Positions 16,554 to 24,904 of a DNA stretch of 64,000 nt are shown in pieces; the stretch's first letter is position 1, and each line of letters begins with the position of its first letter. Both the position numbers and the translations under genes were made by a program. The notes beneath the pieces are model-generated. The model saw only the letters and a list, made by a program, of their open reading frames with translations, was not told the origin of the DNA and made no database searches. The stretch comes from a virus, in the IMG/VR virus record IMGVR_UViG_3300047554_000536, positions 1-64,000 of that record. One strand, written 5' to 3'.

Positions 16554-16584
16554 TTGCAAATACGAAATTAAGTGACGACCTTTA
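16554..16584 (+). promoter_or_regulatory. promoter, GTTGCAAA / GACCTTTA class
   Basis: GTTGCAAA 16553-16560, 20 nt after TTG, GACCTTTA 16577-16584. Nearly the same sequence as the promoter at 15.9 kb. Confidence 0.7.
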
Positions 16585-16602
16585 GGTATAAGATTAAGAG
16601 AT

Positions 16603-16818
16603 ATGATAAATACATTTAAAACCCGCGAAGAGATTATCAACGCACTAGTTACCGAGTTTAATGAGAAACCAGGTAGTTTTAATAACAACGAGAAAACTAA
16701 ATCTCGAGAGAAGTTCTGGACTTACAATCGTCTGTTGAACTACTACTTCAAAAAGAAGAACGCTGCTATACCAGTGTTACGATTCGGTCGTCGGACACAT
16801 GCTACTAAATTATTCTAA
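16603..16818 (+). CDS. hypothetical protein, 71 aa
   Basis: Short, basic toward the end (KKKNAAIPVLRFGRRTHATK), with an N-terminal helix pair. Could bind nucleic acid by charge alone. Not recognised. Confidence 0.58.
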   Translation: MINTFKTREEIINALVTEFNEKPGSFNNNEKTKSREKFWTYNRLLNYYFKKKNAAIPVLRFGRRTHATKLF

Positions 16819-16832
16819 AAACAAAATAAGCT

Positions 16833-16979
16833 ATGGAAATTTTTCACTTAATTAACAACACGTACCAAGTAGTAGATTTATCAACCAACTCTGTGTTATT
16901 CCAGGGTACGCACGAAGAGTGTGTTCACTATCAGGAAGATGCTTTATATGAGATGTTTCTCAGTATGGCTGGCTTTTAA
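16833..16979 (+). CDS. small protein, 48 aa
   Basis: ATG 16833 to TAA 16977-16979, 14 nt after the previous stop. Reads MEIFHLINNTYQVVDLSTNS at the start and ends in MFLSMAGF. Fits the gap exactly between two expressed genes; codon use looks like its neighbours. Function unknown. Confidence 0.5.
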   Translation: MEIFHLINNTYQVVDLSTNSVLFQGTHEECVHYQEDALYEMFLSMAGF

Positions 16980-16980
16980 G

Positions 16981-17011
16981 TTGGTTTTTTGAAAAAAAGG
17001 TTGTATCTTTA
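16981..17011 (+). promoter_or_regulatory. Bacteroidota-type promoter for polymerase unit
   Basis: TTG 16981-16983, 20 nt, TATCTTTA 17004-17011, four nt before ATG 17016; a nearly leaderless mRNA is implied. Confidence 0.65.
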
Positions 17012-17015
17012 CTTT

Positions 17016-17282
17016 ATGATAGGAAAGAAAAGAGAGATTGATTTCTCACAACGCCCTAGCGCATTTGTACCACTCAAGGATTGGTGTACATTCTCTATGG
17101 GTAAAGAAGCCGAGCGAGGAGATTTTCTTGAAGTTACAGAGTGGTCTAACGGAGAGGGTTATGAAGTTACTATTAACTTCAATCACCGGGAGACTAAATT
17201 TGATTTAACTTACGGTCAGTTAGAAGCTTTAATCGCATGTCAAAAACAGATAGAAACACACATTAATGGAGAAAACGTATAA
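17016..17282 (+). CDS. hypothetical protein, 88 aa, upstream of DNA polymerase
   Basis: Start set at ATG 17016 because the upstream in-frame TTG lies inside the promoter. Acidic/aromatic, with a C-terminal helix (GQLEALIACQKQIETHI). Overlaps the polymerase start by 17 bp, so probably translated together with it. Confidence 0.62.
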   Translation: MIGKKREIDFSQRPSAFVPLKDWCTFSMGKEAERGDFLEVTEWSNGEGYEVTINFNHRETKFDLTYGQLEALIACQKQIETHINGENV

Positions 17283-19506
17283 AATTATCACAGACATGGC
17301 TGGTGTTGTCGAACTAGCCAATTACATTAAGAACGGAAACATTATCGCATACGATATTGAGACAACTAGTGTCAATCCTCGAACAGGAATGATCATTGGT
17401 TTCTCTGTATCTGCAAATATCGATGAGGGTTATTACTTCCCAACACGATACTGGGATACTGATAGTCAGGCATTGGTAGATTCTTACATTGATGGTAAGA
17501 GTTGTGATGAGGTCGCTAAGCAACTAATCAACTTACTTAAAGGTAAAAAGTTAGTGATGCATAACGGATCGTTCGATATTCGGTTCACGAAGAACTTCTA
17601 TGGCATTGATCTTCGTGATGATCTCTACTGCGATACGATGTTGCTGCGACATACTCTTAAAGAGGATGGTCCATTCGGTTTGAAAGATATTGCAATCGAA
17701 TTACAAGCTGAACTTGGTATTAATGCTGAGAAAGAAGCCAACGAGGAGCAGATCCTAATGAAGGAGAATATCAAAGCTAATGGTGGTAGTACTACAAAAG
17801 ACAACTATGAGATTTACAAAGCAGATATGCAGCTACTAGGAAACTATGCAGCAGCCGATACTGACTTAACTCTTCGTGTGATGACTTACTACCTACCAAT
17901 CCTAAAAGAGCAGGAGTTGTGGGACTTCTTCTTTGTTGATGAGGTGATGCCTCTATACAAGACTGTTACTATTCAGATGGAAGAGAAGGGTACTGAGCTT
18001 GATATGGAATTGATTCAAAAGACTAAGAACGATATCACCATCGAGCTTGCTAAACTTGAGCAAGAGATTATATCTGACCTGATGACTATTCCAGCTGCTA
18101 AGCAGTGGGTAATGTTCAAAGCAACAAAGTCGTTTCCACCTAAGAAGCGAGGTAACTATGCTGAACGATTGAAAAAGTATGAGAATCCAGAGAACCCGGA
18201 TGGTGTAGCTCGATTCTTATCTACTGGTGATCCAGCTGACTTAGATACTAGAGATGCTGTTAAGATTAGTTTGGATATGTGGAAAGAGAAAGAAGGAAAC
18301 TATCTCAACATTAGTAGTAAGCAGCAGTTAGCAGAGATTGTATTTAAGTATATGAAGATCAAACCTATGAGTCAGACTCGCAAAGGTACCGATCAATTCA
18401 ACGATGATATGATTGAGCATCTTAGTAAAGATCATTCATGGGCTGCAAAGTTGCGTGACTACAACAAACTGACCAAGATTAACTCAGCATACATTGATCG
18501 ATTCTTAGATGGGAACGAGAACGGTCGTTACTATTGGTACTTTAAACAGCATGGTACAACATCAGGACGATTTAGCTCTGACTGTCAACAAATGCCACGT
18601 GTATTGGAACCAGGTGAGGTGAGTGATTTAGTATTGAAGTACAATAACATTCTACGAAGCTTCTTGAAAGCAGAGGATGATCGTCGATTGATTATTTGTG
18701 ACCAATCTTCACTAGAGCCACGAGTGTTTGCATCTGTGAGTAATGACCCTAATCTAATCAATGTATTCTTAGAGAACGAGGACCTTTATAGTCGTGTTGC
18801 TATTCAAGCATTCAAACTAAAAGGAATGTCAGCTAAGAAGAGTGATCCTAACTTCGTGAAGACTTTGCGTCCTGAGTTGAGACAGAGAGCTAAAGGTATT
18901 GCACTTGCAATTCCTTATGGAGCTGGAGCTTGGCAGATTGGTCAATCTCTCAACATCAACATGAATGAAGCACAGAAGTTGATCGATGGTTATCTTGAGG
19001 GTTTTCCTGAGCTAGCTAAGTGGATGAGTGATACTCACTTGCGTGCTCAATCGTTTGGGTATATCAAGAACAAGACTGGACGTATTCGTCACTTGGATCG
19101 TGTGAAGCAGATTTATGAGAAGTTCGAGGACAACTTGATTGAACCTAGATCGTTTAAGATGATGAAGAGTATGTGTAAGACTCCTGAGCAGACTCAGAAG
19201 ATTATGCAACTACGTATGGAGTATAAGAACGGTCTTAACAACTCAAAGAACTTCCAGATTCAATCACTAGCTGCATCTATTATGAACCGATCAGCTATTG
19301 CAATCCACAAAGAGTTTAAAGAGAAGGGATTGGATGCATACATCATGTTGCAGATTCATGATGAGTTTGTTGTGAATGCTCCAGTAGAGATTGCTGAAGA
19401 GGTAGCTAAGATCGTTAAGCATCACATGGAGAACACAGTAACTATTCCAACTGGATTGATCGCTGAGCCAAACATTGCATTAAATTTTGGAGAGGGGCAC
19501 GTTTAA
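17266..19506 (+). CDS. polA: family A DNA polymerase with 3'-5' exonuclease
   Basis: Main replicative polymerase candidate. Exonuclease motifs: D30/E32 (YDIETTS), MHNGSFDIRF, YAAADTDLT. Polymerase motif A D479 (CDQSSLEPR), motif B R-x3-K543 with PYGAG after it, motif C QIHDE at 696-700. No 5' nuclease domain, which fits the separate FEN at 2.7 kb. The residue matching E. coli Phe762 is Leu547. 746 aa. The C-terminus overlaps a hairpin that includes the stop codon. Confidence 0.95.
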   Translation: MEKTYKIITDMAGVVELANYIKNGNIIAYDIETTSVNPRTGMIIGFSVSANIDEGYYFPTRYWDTDSQALVDSYIDGKSCDEVAKQLINLLKGKKLVMHNGSFDIRFTKNFYGIDLRDDLYCDTMLLRHTLKEDGPFGLKDIAIELQAELGINAEKEANEEQILMKENIKANGGSTTKDNYEIYKADMQLLGNYAAADTDLTLRVMTYYLPILKEQELWDFFFVDEVMPLYKTVTIQMEEKGTELDMELIQKTKNDITIELAKLEQEIISDLMTIPAAKQWVMFKATKSFPPKKRGNYAERLKKYENPENPDGVARFLSTGDPADLDTRDAVKISLDMWKEKEGNYLNISSKQQLAEIVFKYMKIKPMSQTRKGTDQFNDDMIEHLSKDHSWAAKLRDYNKLTKINSAYIDRFLDGNENGRYYWYFKQHGTTSGRFSSDCQQMPRVLEPGEVSDLVLKYNNILRSFLKAEDDRRLIICDQSSLEPRVFASVSNDPNLINVFLENEDLYSRVAIQAFKLKGMSAKKSDPNFVKTLRPELRQRAKGIALAIPYGAGAWQIGQSLNINMNEAQKLIDGYLEGFPELAKWMSDTHLRAQSFGYIKNKTGRIRHLDRVKQIYEKFEDNLIEPRSFKMMKSMCKTPEQTQKIMQLRMEYKNGLNNSKNFQIQSLAASIMNRSAIAIHKEFKEKGLDAYIMLQIHDEFVVNAPVEIAEEVAKIVKHHMENTVTIPTGLIAEPNIALNFGEGHV

Positions 19507-19519
19507 AACGTATCCCCTC
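19492..19519 (+). terminator. long hairpin at end of polymerase gene
   Basis: GAGGGG (19492-19497) and ACGTT pair with AACGT and CCCCTC (19514-19519) around TAA. There is no clear T tract after it, so it may be an mRNA-stabilising or processing hairpin. Confidence 0.5.
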
Positions 19520-19521
19520 CC

Positions 19522-19529
19522 TATTTATA
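19522..19529 (+). promoter_or_regulatory. TATTTATA motif before hsp20
   Basis: Directly follows the hairpin; 64 nt before the hsp20 start. Copy of the recurring motif. Confidence 0.4.
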
Positions 19530-19536
19530 TACAGAC

Positions 19537-19552
19537 CTGAGGGCAAGCTCAG
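19537..19552 (+). other. small hairpin in hsp20 leader
   Basis: CTGAG (19537-19541) / CTCAG (19548-19552), loop GGCAAG. Lies between the motif and the ribosome site, so it would be in the 5' leader. Confidence 0.35.
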
Positions 19553-19578
19553 TTACGAATTTTATTAATTAACCATCT

Positions 19579-19586
19579 AAGGAGGT
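19579..19586 (+). promoter_or_regulatory. full Shine-Dalgarno sequence of hsp20
   Basis: AAGGAGGT at 19579-19586, 7 nt before ATG 19594. No other gene here has so complete a site. Confidence 0.75.
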
Positions 19587-19593
19587 AAACATT

Positions 19594-20004
19594 ATGAACA
19601 CAGAAGTCACTTTTGACGTCCTATTCCGGGACCTATTTAACGCACATTCGCGTTTCGGATCTATTTCAGAGATCAAAATTCCACACCCAGTAGACATTTA
19701 TGAACATTCAGACGGTCTTGTATTTGAGATCGCTTGTACTGGTTTGAGTAAAGATGAAGTCGATATTGATATCGAACTTGATGTACTCAAAGTGTCCTAC
19801 AACAAACCAAAGCAGCATGACGGAGAAGAAGAAGCTCGCACATATCAGTGCAGAGGCATTGCTCGTCGATCATTTAATCTAGCTTACAAAATCTCACCAA
19901 AGTACACTCTATCAGAGAGTACAGCGGCTATGGAGAATGGTCTATTGATCATCACTATTCCATTTGCAGAAGAAGCTAAACCAAAAAAGTTACAAATTAA
20001 ATAA
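19594..20004 (+). CDS. Hsp20 small heat-shock protein
   Basis: ATP-independent holdase of the alpha-crystallin family. Residues about 25-125 form the crystallin domain: VDIYEHSDGLVFEIACTGLS, VDIDIELDVLKVSY, and the closing ENGLLIITIPF (A-x-x-x-n-G-v-L family motif). Ends KPKKLQIK, near the I-x-I anchor pattern. 136 aa. Followed by GroES and GroEL. Confidence 0.92.
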   Translation: MNTEVTFDVLFRDLFNAHSRFGSISEIKIPHPVDIYEHSDGLVFEIACTGLSKDEVDIDIELDVLKVSYNKPKQHDGEEEARTYQCRGIARRSFNLAYKISPKYTLSESTAAMENGLLIITIPFAEEAKPKKLQIK

Positions 20005-20012
20005 ACCAACGC

Positions 20013-20042
20013 TTGCTCTTGGGTCTTTTTTTCGTATATTAA
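20013..20042 (+). promoter_or_regulatory. Bacteroidota-type promoter for groES-groEL
   Basis: TTG 20013-20015, 19 nt, TATATTAA 20035-20042, 22 nt before the groES start. Confidence 0.5.
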
Positions 20043-20064
20043 TTAAAACAACAGTTATATAATT

Positions 20065-20361
20065 ATGAGTAGTGTATTCGAACCTATTAGCGATAAGCTA
20101 GTATGCAAACCTGTCGAACAGGATGAAATTAGCTCAGGTGGTATCTTATTGCCTGAAGTGGATGATCAAAAAACATTAAAAGCAGAGGTAGTGGAAGCCG
20201 GTAAAGGTTTCTGGGCAGCTCCTAGTCTGTTTGTGGAAACAACCTGCAAACCTGGAGACATTGTAATCTATCAGCGCTTCGCAGCCCAAGTAATGGAGTA
20301 TGATGGTGTAGACTATCATATCGTACAAGAGCGCGACTTACTAACAAAAATCAAAAAGTAA
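20065..20361 (+). CDS. groES: GroES co-chaperonin
   Basis: Heptameric lid for GroEL. FEPISDKLVCKPVEQDEISS matches the GroES N-terminus (rpl.DrvlV), with mobile loop about residues 20-36 (SSGGILLPEV) and PGDIVIYQRF then AAQV. 98 aa, standard length. Two bp before groEL. Confidence 0.88.
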   Translation: MSSVFEPISDKLVCKPVEQDEISSGGILLPEVDDQKTLKAEVVEAGKGFWAAPSLFVETTCKPGDIVIYQRFAAQVMEYDGVDYHIVQERDLLTKIKK

Positions 20362-20363
20362 AT

Positions 20364-21971
20364 ATGAGCAAGACAAAGGTTTTAAGTTTCAATTCAGAAG
20401 CGCGCGACAAAGTGCGTAGTGGTGTTAATCAGTTATCATCTGCAGTTCAAGCAACACTAGGGCCAAAAGGTCGTAACGTGATGATTGAGCGTGAGCATGG
20501 TGGTCCAGTTATCACAAAGGATGGTGTATCAGTAGCTAAGGAGATTTATCTAAAAGATCCAGTAGAGAATGCAGGTGCACAAGCCTTAAAAGAGGTTTCA
20601 ATGAAAGCAGCTAAGATGGCTGGTGATGGTACAACTACCGCAACCGTATTGGCAGCTTATATGTACAACGAAGGTTTGAAAGCAATCAATGCTGGTCACA
20701 ATCCTATCGAGCTTAAGCGTGGTATGGATAAGGCGTCAGCAGCAGTTATTGATAATCTTCGTGAGATGAGTCGTGACGTAGTCACAAATGAAGAAATCCA
20801 ACAAGTAGCAACAATCTCAGCAAACAACGATTCAACAATCGGAGCAATCATTGCTGAGGCTATGGAAAGTGTTGGTAAGAATGGTGTGATCCAGGTGGAC
20901 GAGTCTAAGACTTCGGAGACTACATTGGAGATTGTTGAGGGTATGCAGATTGAGCGTGGATTTGTTTCACCTTACTTTGCAACAAACAATAACACAATGA
21001 CAACTACATTGGAGAATCCGTACATCTTGATCTACGACCGTAAGATTAGCTCTGTTAAAGACATCTTACCATTGTTGGAGACTTGTAGTAAGCAAAACAA
21101 ACCACTCGTAATTATCGCTGATGATGTTGATGGTGAAGCTTTAGCTGCACTAGTACTTAACAAAGCTCGTGGTATCTTGAATGTAGTAGCAATCAAAGCT
21201 CCAGGATTTGGTGATCGTAAGATTCACAACCTAGAAGACATTGCTATCCTAACTGGTGGTACTGTTGTAGCACAGCAAAAGGCAATGAAGTTGGAGAAAC
21301 TGACAATCGAGATGTTAGGTACGTCACGTACTGTCACAGTTTCTCAAAATGAAACTATCATTGTGGATGGTGCTGGTGATTCAGAGGCTATTAAGGCTCG
21401 TATCGAAGAAATCAAAGCTCAGTATGAAAAAGCTGATAGCGATTACGAGAAACAATTCTTGAAAGAGCGTATGAGTAAATTGATTGGTGGTGTTGCAGTG
21501 TTAAACATTGGAGCAGCAACAGAGATTGAACTCAAAGAAAAGAAAGACCGCGTTGACGATGCATTGCATGCAACACGTGCAGCTGTTGAAGAAGGAATTG
21601 TTCCAGGTGGTGGTATTGCTCTATACAATGCATCACAAATTGATGTCGAGGTTGAGAACGAAGACCAAGAAGTTGGAGTTAAGATTGTTAAGAGAGCATG
21701 CTTTGCACCATTTAAAGCAATCGTAGAGAATGCAGGAAAGAGTGCTGAAGCTTTAGTAGCAAACATTGACAGCGATACTTGGGGTTATGATGCTCGTAAT
21801 GATCGCTTTGTTGATATGTTTGTAGCTGGTATTATCGATCCAACTAAAGTTACACGTACAGCAATCGAATTAGCTACATCAGCAGCTAGTACACTATTAA
21901 CAACTGAGTGTGTTATCAGTTTTGATCCTGAAGAGAAGGATGAGAAAGGGTCCGCACCAGCTTATTACTAA
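20364..21971 (+). CDS. groEL: GroEL chaperonin
   Basis: ATP-driven folding chamber. ATP-site motifs are clear: TLGPKGRNV, TKDGVSVAKEI, AGDGTTTATV, and PGGGIALY near the C-terminal half. 535 aa against about 545 usual; it ends SAPAYY and lacks the GGM-rich tail. Encoded with its own GroES, probably for folding large virion or replication proteins. Confidence 0.95.
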   Translation: MSKTKVLSFNSEARDKVRSGVNQLSSAVQATLGPKGRNVMIEREHGGPVITKDGVSVAKEIYLKDPVENAGAQALKEVSMKAAKMAGDGTTTATVLAAYMYNEGLKAINAGHNPIELKRGMDKASAAVIDNLREMSRDVVTNEEIQQVATISANNDSTIGAIIAEAMESVGKNGVIQVDESKTSETTLEIVEGMQIERGFVSPYFATNNNTMTTTLENPYILIYDRKISSVKDILPLLETCSKQNKPLVIIADDVDGEALAALVLNKARGILNVVAIKAPGFGDRKIHNLEDIAILTGGTVVAQQKAMKLEKLTIEMLGTSRTVTVSQNETIIVDGAGDSEAIKARIEEIKAQYEKADSDYEKQFLKERMSKLIGGVAVLNIGAATEIELKEKKDRVDDALHATRAAVEEGIVPGGGIALYNASQIDVEVENEDQEVGVKIVKRACFAPFKAIVENAGKSAEALVANIDSDTWGYDARNDRFVDMFVAGIIDPTKVTRTAIELATSAASTLLTTECVISFDPEEKDEKGSAPAYY

Positions 21972-21981
21972 TCCGTTAGAT

Positions 21982-22004
21982 GGGGGCTACGGCCCCCTTT
22001 TTTT
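21982..22004 (+). terminator. rho-independent terminator after groEL
   Basis: GGGGGC (21982-21987) / GCCCCC (21992-21997), loop TACG, then seven T. Confidence 0.92.
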
Positions 22005-22009
22005 GATTT

Positions 22010-22228
22010 ATGCAAAACTTACAACAACAAATAGATTTTTCTCAAGCAGATACATACACATGCGAAGAGTGTGGTAATGAGAAGTTCGTAGTGAATTACC
22101 TTATTAAGAGGTTTTCACCAATCGTATCGCCAACCGGACAGGAGATGTTAACTCCAGTACAAGCATTTGCTTGTGCTAAGTGCGGTCACATTAATAAAGA
22201 CTTCTTGCCAGAAAACGATACACTCTAG
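22010..22228 (+). CDS. small zinc-ribbon protein, 72 aa
   Basis: Two CxxC knuckles: CEEC near residue 18 and CAKC near residue 55. Typical small phage zinc ribbon; partner unknown. The start lies just after the groEL terminator, so it must have its own or read-through transcription. Confidence 0.68.
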   Translation: MQNLQQQIDFSQADTYTCEECGNEKFVVNYLIKRFSPIVSPTGQEMLTPVQAFACAKCGHINKDFLPENDTL

Positions 22229-22259
22229 TTGCTAGATTAAAATTAATTTAGTATCTTTA
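22229..22259 (+). promoter_or_regulatory. Bacteroidota-type promoter
   Basis: TTG 22229-22231, 20 nt, TATCTTTA 22252-22259, four nt before ATG 22264. Confidence 0.68.
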
Positions 22260-22263
22260 TTGT

Positions 22264-23145
22264 ATGGCAAAGAAGACAGTTTCATATTCACAATTCTCTT
22301 TATACGCGAATTGTCCTAGAAGATGGAAACTTGATTATATCGACGGTCTTAGAAAGTATGAGCAAACCATTAACACTTGTTTTGGTACTGCCTTTCACAA
22401 AACCGTCCAAGATTATTTACAAGTTTTATACTTCAAGTCAGTCAAAGAGGCTGACTCAATAGATTTAGAGGAAGCGCTTAAGCAAGCGTTATTCGAAGAG
22501 TATAAAGAGTCACTCACCAAGAATGGTGGAGTGCATTATTCAACACCGCAAGAGCTAGCTCAGTTCTATATGGAGGGTGCAGCTATTCTCAAGTATTTTC
22601 AACGACATCGTAGAGTGTACTTTAGTACTAAGAATACGGAGTTAGTTGGTATTGAGATTCCGCTAAACCAAGCCTTGATCAATAACATCGAGTTCAATGG
22701 ATTCATTGATATTGTTATTAAAGAGACTACCACAGGACGATACAAGATAATCGACTTGAAGACTAGTAATCAAGGATGGAACAAGTATCAGAAAGCTGAT
22801 CAAACAAAGACAGCTCAGCTGATCCTATATAAGGAGTTCTATGCAAAGCAGTTGGGTATTGATCCTGAGTTGATTGATGTAGAGTACCTAATTGTACGTC
22901 GAAACATCAATGAGAATAGCGACTTCCCAATGAAGCGTATTCAGACATTTGTTCCAGCTAGTGGTAAACCTACAAGAAATAAGATTGGTAAGATGTTTAT
23001 TGATTTTGTGCAGAGTGCGTTCACTGAGGATGGAACCTACAACACGGAAGGTCAGTATCCAGCAATCGCATGCTCAGCTTGTAAGTATTGTCCATATGCG
23101 AGTGAGGAGGTTTTATGTCCTAAAAAGGAGAGACTTAAATCATGA
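22264..23145 (+). CDS. Cas4/RecB-like PD-(D/E)XK nuclease with iron-sulfur cysteines
   Basis: 293 aa. N-terminal SYSQFSLYANCPRRWKLDYI and GTAFHKTVQ are typical of PDDEXK_1. GFIDIV and IIDLKTS supply the catalytic D and D-x-K. C17 (YANCPRRW) and the C-terminal CSACKYC...LCP form the four-cysteine 4Fe-4S site of Cas4/AddB-type enzymes. Probably a single-strand exonuclease in recombination or repair. No cas genes are near. Confidence 0.85.
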   Translation: MAKKTVSYSQFSLYANCPRRWKLDYIDGLRKYEQTINTCFGTAFHKTVQDYLQVLYFKSVKEADSIDLEEALKQALFEEYKESLTKNGGVHYSTPQELAQFYMEGAAILKYFQRHRRVYFSTKNTELVGIEIPLNQALINNIEFNGFIDIVIKETTTGRYKIIDLKTSNQGWNKYQKADQTKTAQLILYKEFYAKQLGIDPELIDVEYLIVRRNINENSDFPMKRIQTFVPASGKPTRNKIGKMFIDFVQSAFTEDGTYNTEGQYPAIACSACKYCPYASEEVLCPKKERLKS

Positions 23146-23615
23146 GTACGTTGCTAGATGTTTCAATGCAGCGAATCAATACATTGAATACTAAATTGAT
23201 TCCATCAGCAACGAGAGTGTTTGAGCGCTGCCATAAAGAAAAGATCCCAGTCTATGTTGTTTGGGGTAGTCGTACTGTAGAACAGCAAGATGTGTTGTTC
23301 CGGTTAGGACGAACTGCTCCGGGACCGCTTCAAACAACAAAGAGGGGTGGCTTTAGCGCTCACAATTATGGACTAGCTTTGGACTTTTGTCTACTATTCG
23401 ATGGTGCGATAATGAGTTGGGAAGATTGTTATCCAAGAGACTATTGGCGCAACAAGTGGTTAAAGGTGGTAAGGTACTTTGAGGAAGAAGGTTGGGAATC
23501 AGGATGGCGCTGGCCAAGTTTTGAGCCAGGTCACGTACAAAATTTATTAGGATATTCAGTTCTAGATTTATATGAGCAAGCTAGTAATAGGAATTACGGG
23601 AACAAAGACGTTTGA
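23142..23615 (+). CDS. M15-family peptidase, probable endolysin
   Basis: 157 aa. SAHNYGLALDF (72-82) carries zinc ligands H74 and D81, and EPGHVQN supplies the third His. The fold matches VanY/CwlK-type L-alanyl-D-glutamate or D-Ala carboxypeptidases that cut peptidoglycan peptides. No signal peptide, so release would need a holin. Overlaps its neighbours by 4 and 44 bp. Confidence 0.85.
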   Translation: MSTLLDVSMQRINTLNTKLIPSATRVFERCHKEKIPVYVVWGSRTVEQQDVLFRLGRTAPGPLQTTKRGGFSAHNYGLALDFCLLFDGAIMSWEDCYPRDYWRNKWLKVVRYFEEEGWESGWRWPSFEPGHVQNLLGYSVLDLYEQASNRNYGNKDV

Positions 23616-23991
23616 GAATAAATCAATGATCAAGACGTTTATACACAAACTGAAAGAGCACATTGCACCAGAAGATGAGCTTGTTATTGTTGGTTTGGGA
23701 GACTTGAATGGAGCAGATAAGTATGTTAAGAAGTATGCTTTGGAGTTGGGTTATACCTATCGTGAGATGAACGCACCACATACTAATAAGAATCTGTATA
23801 GTCTAATGTCAGAGGGTTATTATGCACAGCCGTATAGTCATAAGAATATGTTTTTACGTAACACTATCTTTTGTCAGTATGTGAATAAGTGTGTAGTGTT
23901 TGATGACTCAAATACCACAGATAAGAAGGTTGTTAACCTAATTAAACAGCTTACTAAGGCTAGAAAAAAGGCGATCATTCTAACTCCGTGA
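23572..23991 (+). CDS. SLOG/DUF2493-like Rossmann protein
   Basis: 139 aa. Begins LVIGITGTKTF, followed by VIVGLGDLNGADKYVKKYAL, the G-rich nucleotide-binding loop of the SLOG superfamily. NMFLRNTIFCQYVNKCVVF matches related phage proteins. May bind a nucleotide or nucleotide-derived ligand. It overlaps the endolysin gene by 44 bp. Confidence 0.65.
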   Translation: MSKLVIGITGTKTFENKSMIKTFIHKLKEHIAPEDELVIVGLGDLNGADKYVKKYALELGYTYREMNAPHTNKNLYSLMSEGYYAQPYSHKNMFLRNTIFCQYVNKCVVFDDSNTTDKKVVNLIKQLTKARKKAIILTP

Positions 23992-23999
23992 TATTTATA
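23992..23999 (+). promoter_or_regulatory. TATTTATA motif
   Basis: Copy of the recurring motif, only 4 nt before ATG 24004; as a promoter this would give a leaderless or internally started message. Confidence 0.3.
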
Positions 24000-24003
24000 T
24001 CAA

Positions 24004-24414
24004 ATGACCGATCCAGAATTAAACATATTACGCGAGTGCCTTGGTGACCTAACCATGTACATGGGAGGTAACGGTGTATCCGTTGATCCAGCGCCTAGAG
24101 TAATCTTGAACAAGCAACCACAAGACATTGAGCAACCGATGTTTAATCCTACAGCTCACTACAGTCCGGTAGATAAGTCGATCACACTATACACTCACGG
24201 AAGACACATCAAAGACATCTTACGCAGCTTTGCTCATGAGATGATCCACCACGACCAGAACATGAATGGTCTATTGAAGATGGAATTAGTGGGTGATGCT
24301 AGTGATCCTAAGTACGCTCAGAATAATGATCATCTTAGAAAGCTTGAAGAAGATGCTTACCTACGTGGTAACATGATGTTCAGGGATTGGGCTGACAATA
24401 GAAAATATAAGTAA
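24004..24414 (+). CDS. zincin-like protein with HExxH motif
   Basis: 136 aa. H78-E79-M-I-H82 is a canonical HExxH metallopeptidase site, and the later EEDAYLRGN may supply the third ligand. Resembles small zincins seen in marine phages. The substrate is unknown; it could process a virion protein. Confidence 0.65.
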   Translation: MTDPELNILRECLGDLTMYMGGNGVSVDPAPRVILNKQPQDIEQPMFNPTAHYSPVDKSITLYTHGRHIKDILRSFAHEMIHHDQNMNGLLKMELVGDASDPKYAQNNDHLRKLEEDAYLRGNMMFRDWADNRKYK

Positions 24415-24842
24415 TGAAACTTAGAAAACTACTAGAAAACATCGCAGGTTATCCTCAGCAACAACAGCATGATGACCATGAAGCGTCAATGGCGCTTACA
24501 GATTTACGATCAATTGCTCAGAGAGCTCAGGAGTTAGCTGATCATCTTGAAAAAGAGGGTGTCACACAGCTAGAAGGCTGGGTACAATCTAAGATCACTA
24601 AGTCAGCTGATTACATTAACGCTGTATACGATGAGCATATGTTTGGTGGTCAGCATCAAGGATGTGCTGATTGTGGTCACGAGAGAGAGGAAGAAGATGA
24701 TGAGGAGGATTTAGATGAATCAAAACCTAACCCAAACAGCACTTGCTGTGGTCGTTGTGGACGATTCCATGTGAAAGGAACTCCTTGCCGTAAGCCATTC
24801 CTAACTGGGGATAAGCATTGCAGCAGAAGACCAAGAAAATAG
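24414..24842 (+). CDS. hypothetical Cys-rich protein, 142 aa
   Basis: Shares one base with the previous stop. Helical middle (LEGWVQSKITKSADYINAVY) of a kind often seen in phage structural or scaffold-like proteins. Later CADC, then an acidic stretch, then CCGRCGRFHVKGTPC, a probable zinc site. Function unknown. Confidence 0.6.
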   Translation: MKLRKLLENIAGYPQQQQHDDHEASMALTDLRSIAQRAQELADHLEKEGVTQLEGWVQSKITKSADYINAVYDEHMFGGQHQGCADCGHEREEEDDEEDLDESKPNPNSTCCGRCGRFHVKGTPCRKPFLTGDKHCSRRPRK

Positions 24843-24904
24843 TTACAATAAATGTGGGATAGCTCCCAAAAAAGTTTTATATTAAAGTTATATCTAAAAA
24901 CAAC

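Noticed and set aside
22264-23145. CRISPR-associated Cas4
   Set aside because: No repeat-spacer array or other cas gene is present; the protein fits a general phage recombination nuclease better.
24856-24867. GGGA/TCCC hairpin before the first glycosyltransferase
   Set aside because: Four-bp stem followed by A, not T; no terminator for the + strand and no gene on the - strand to end.
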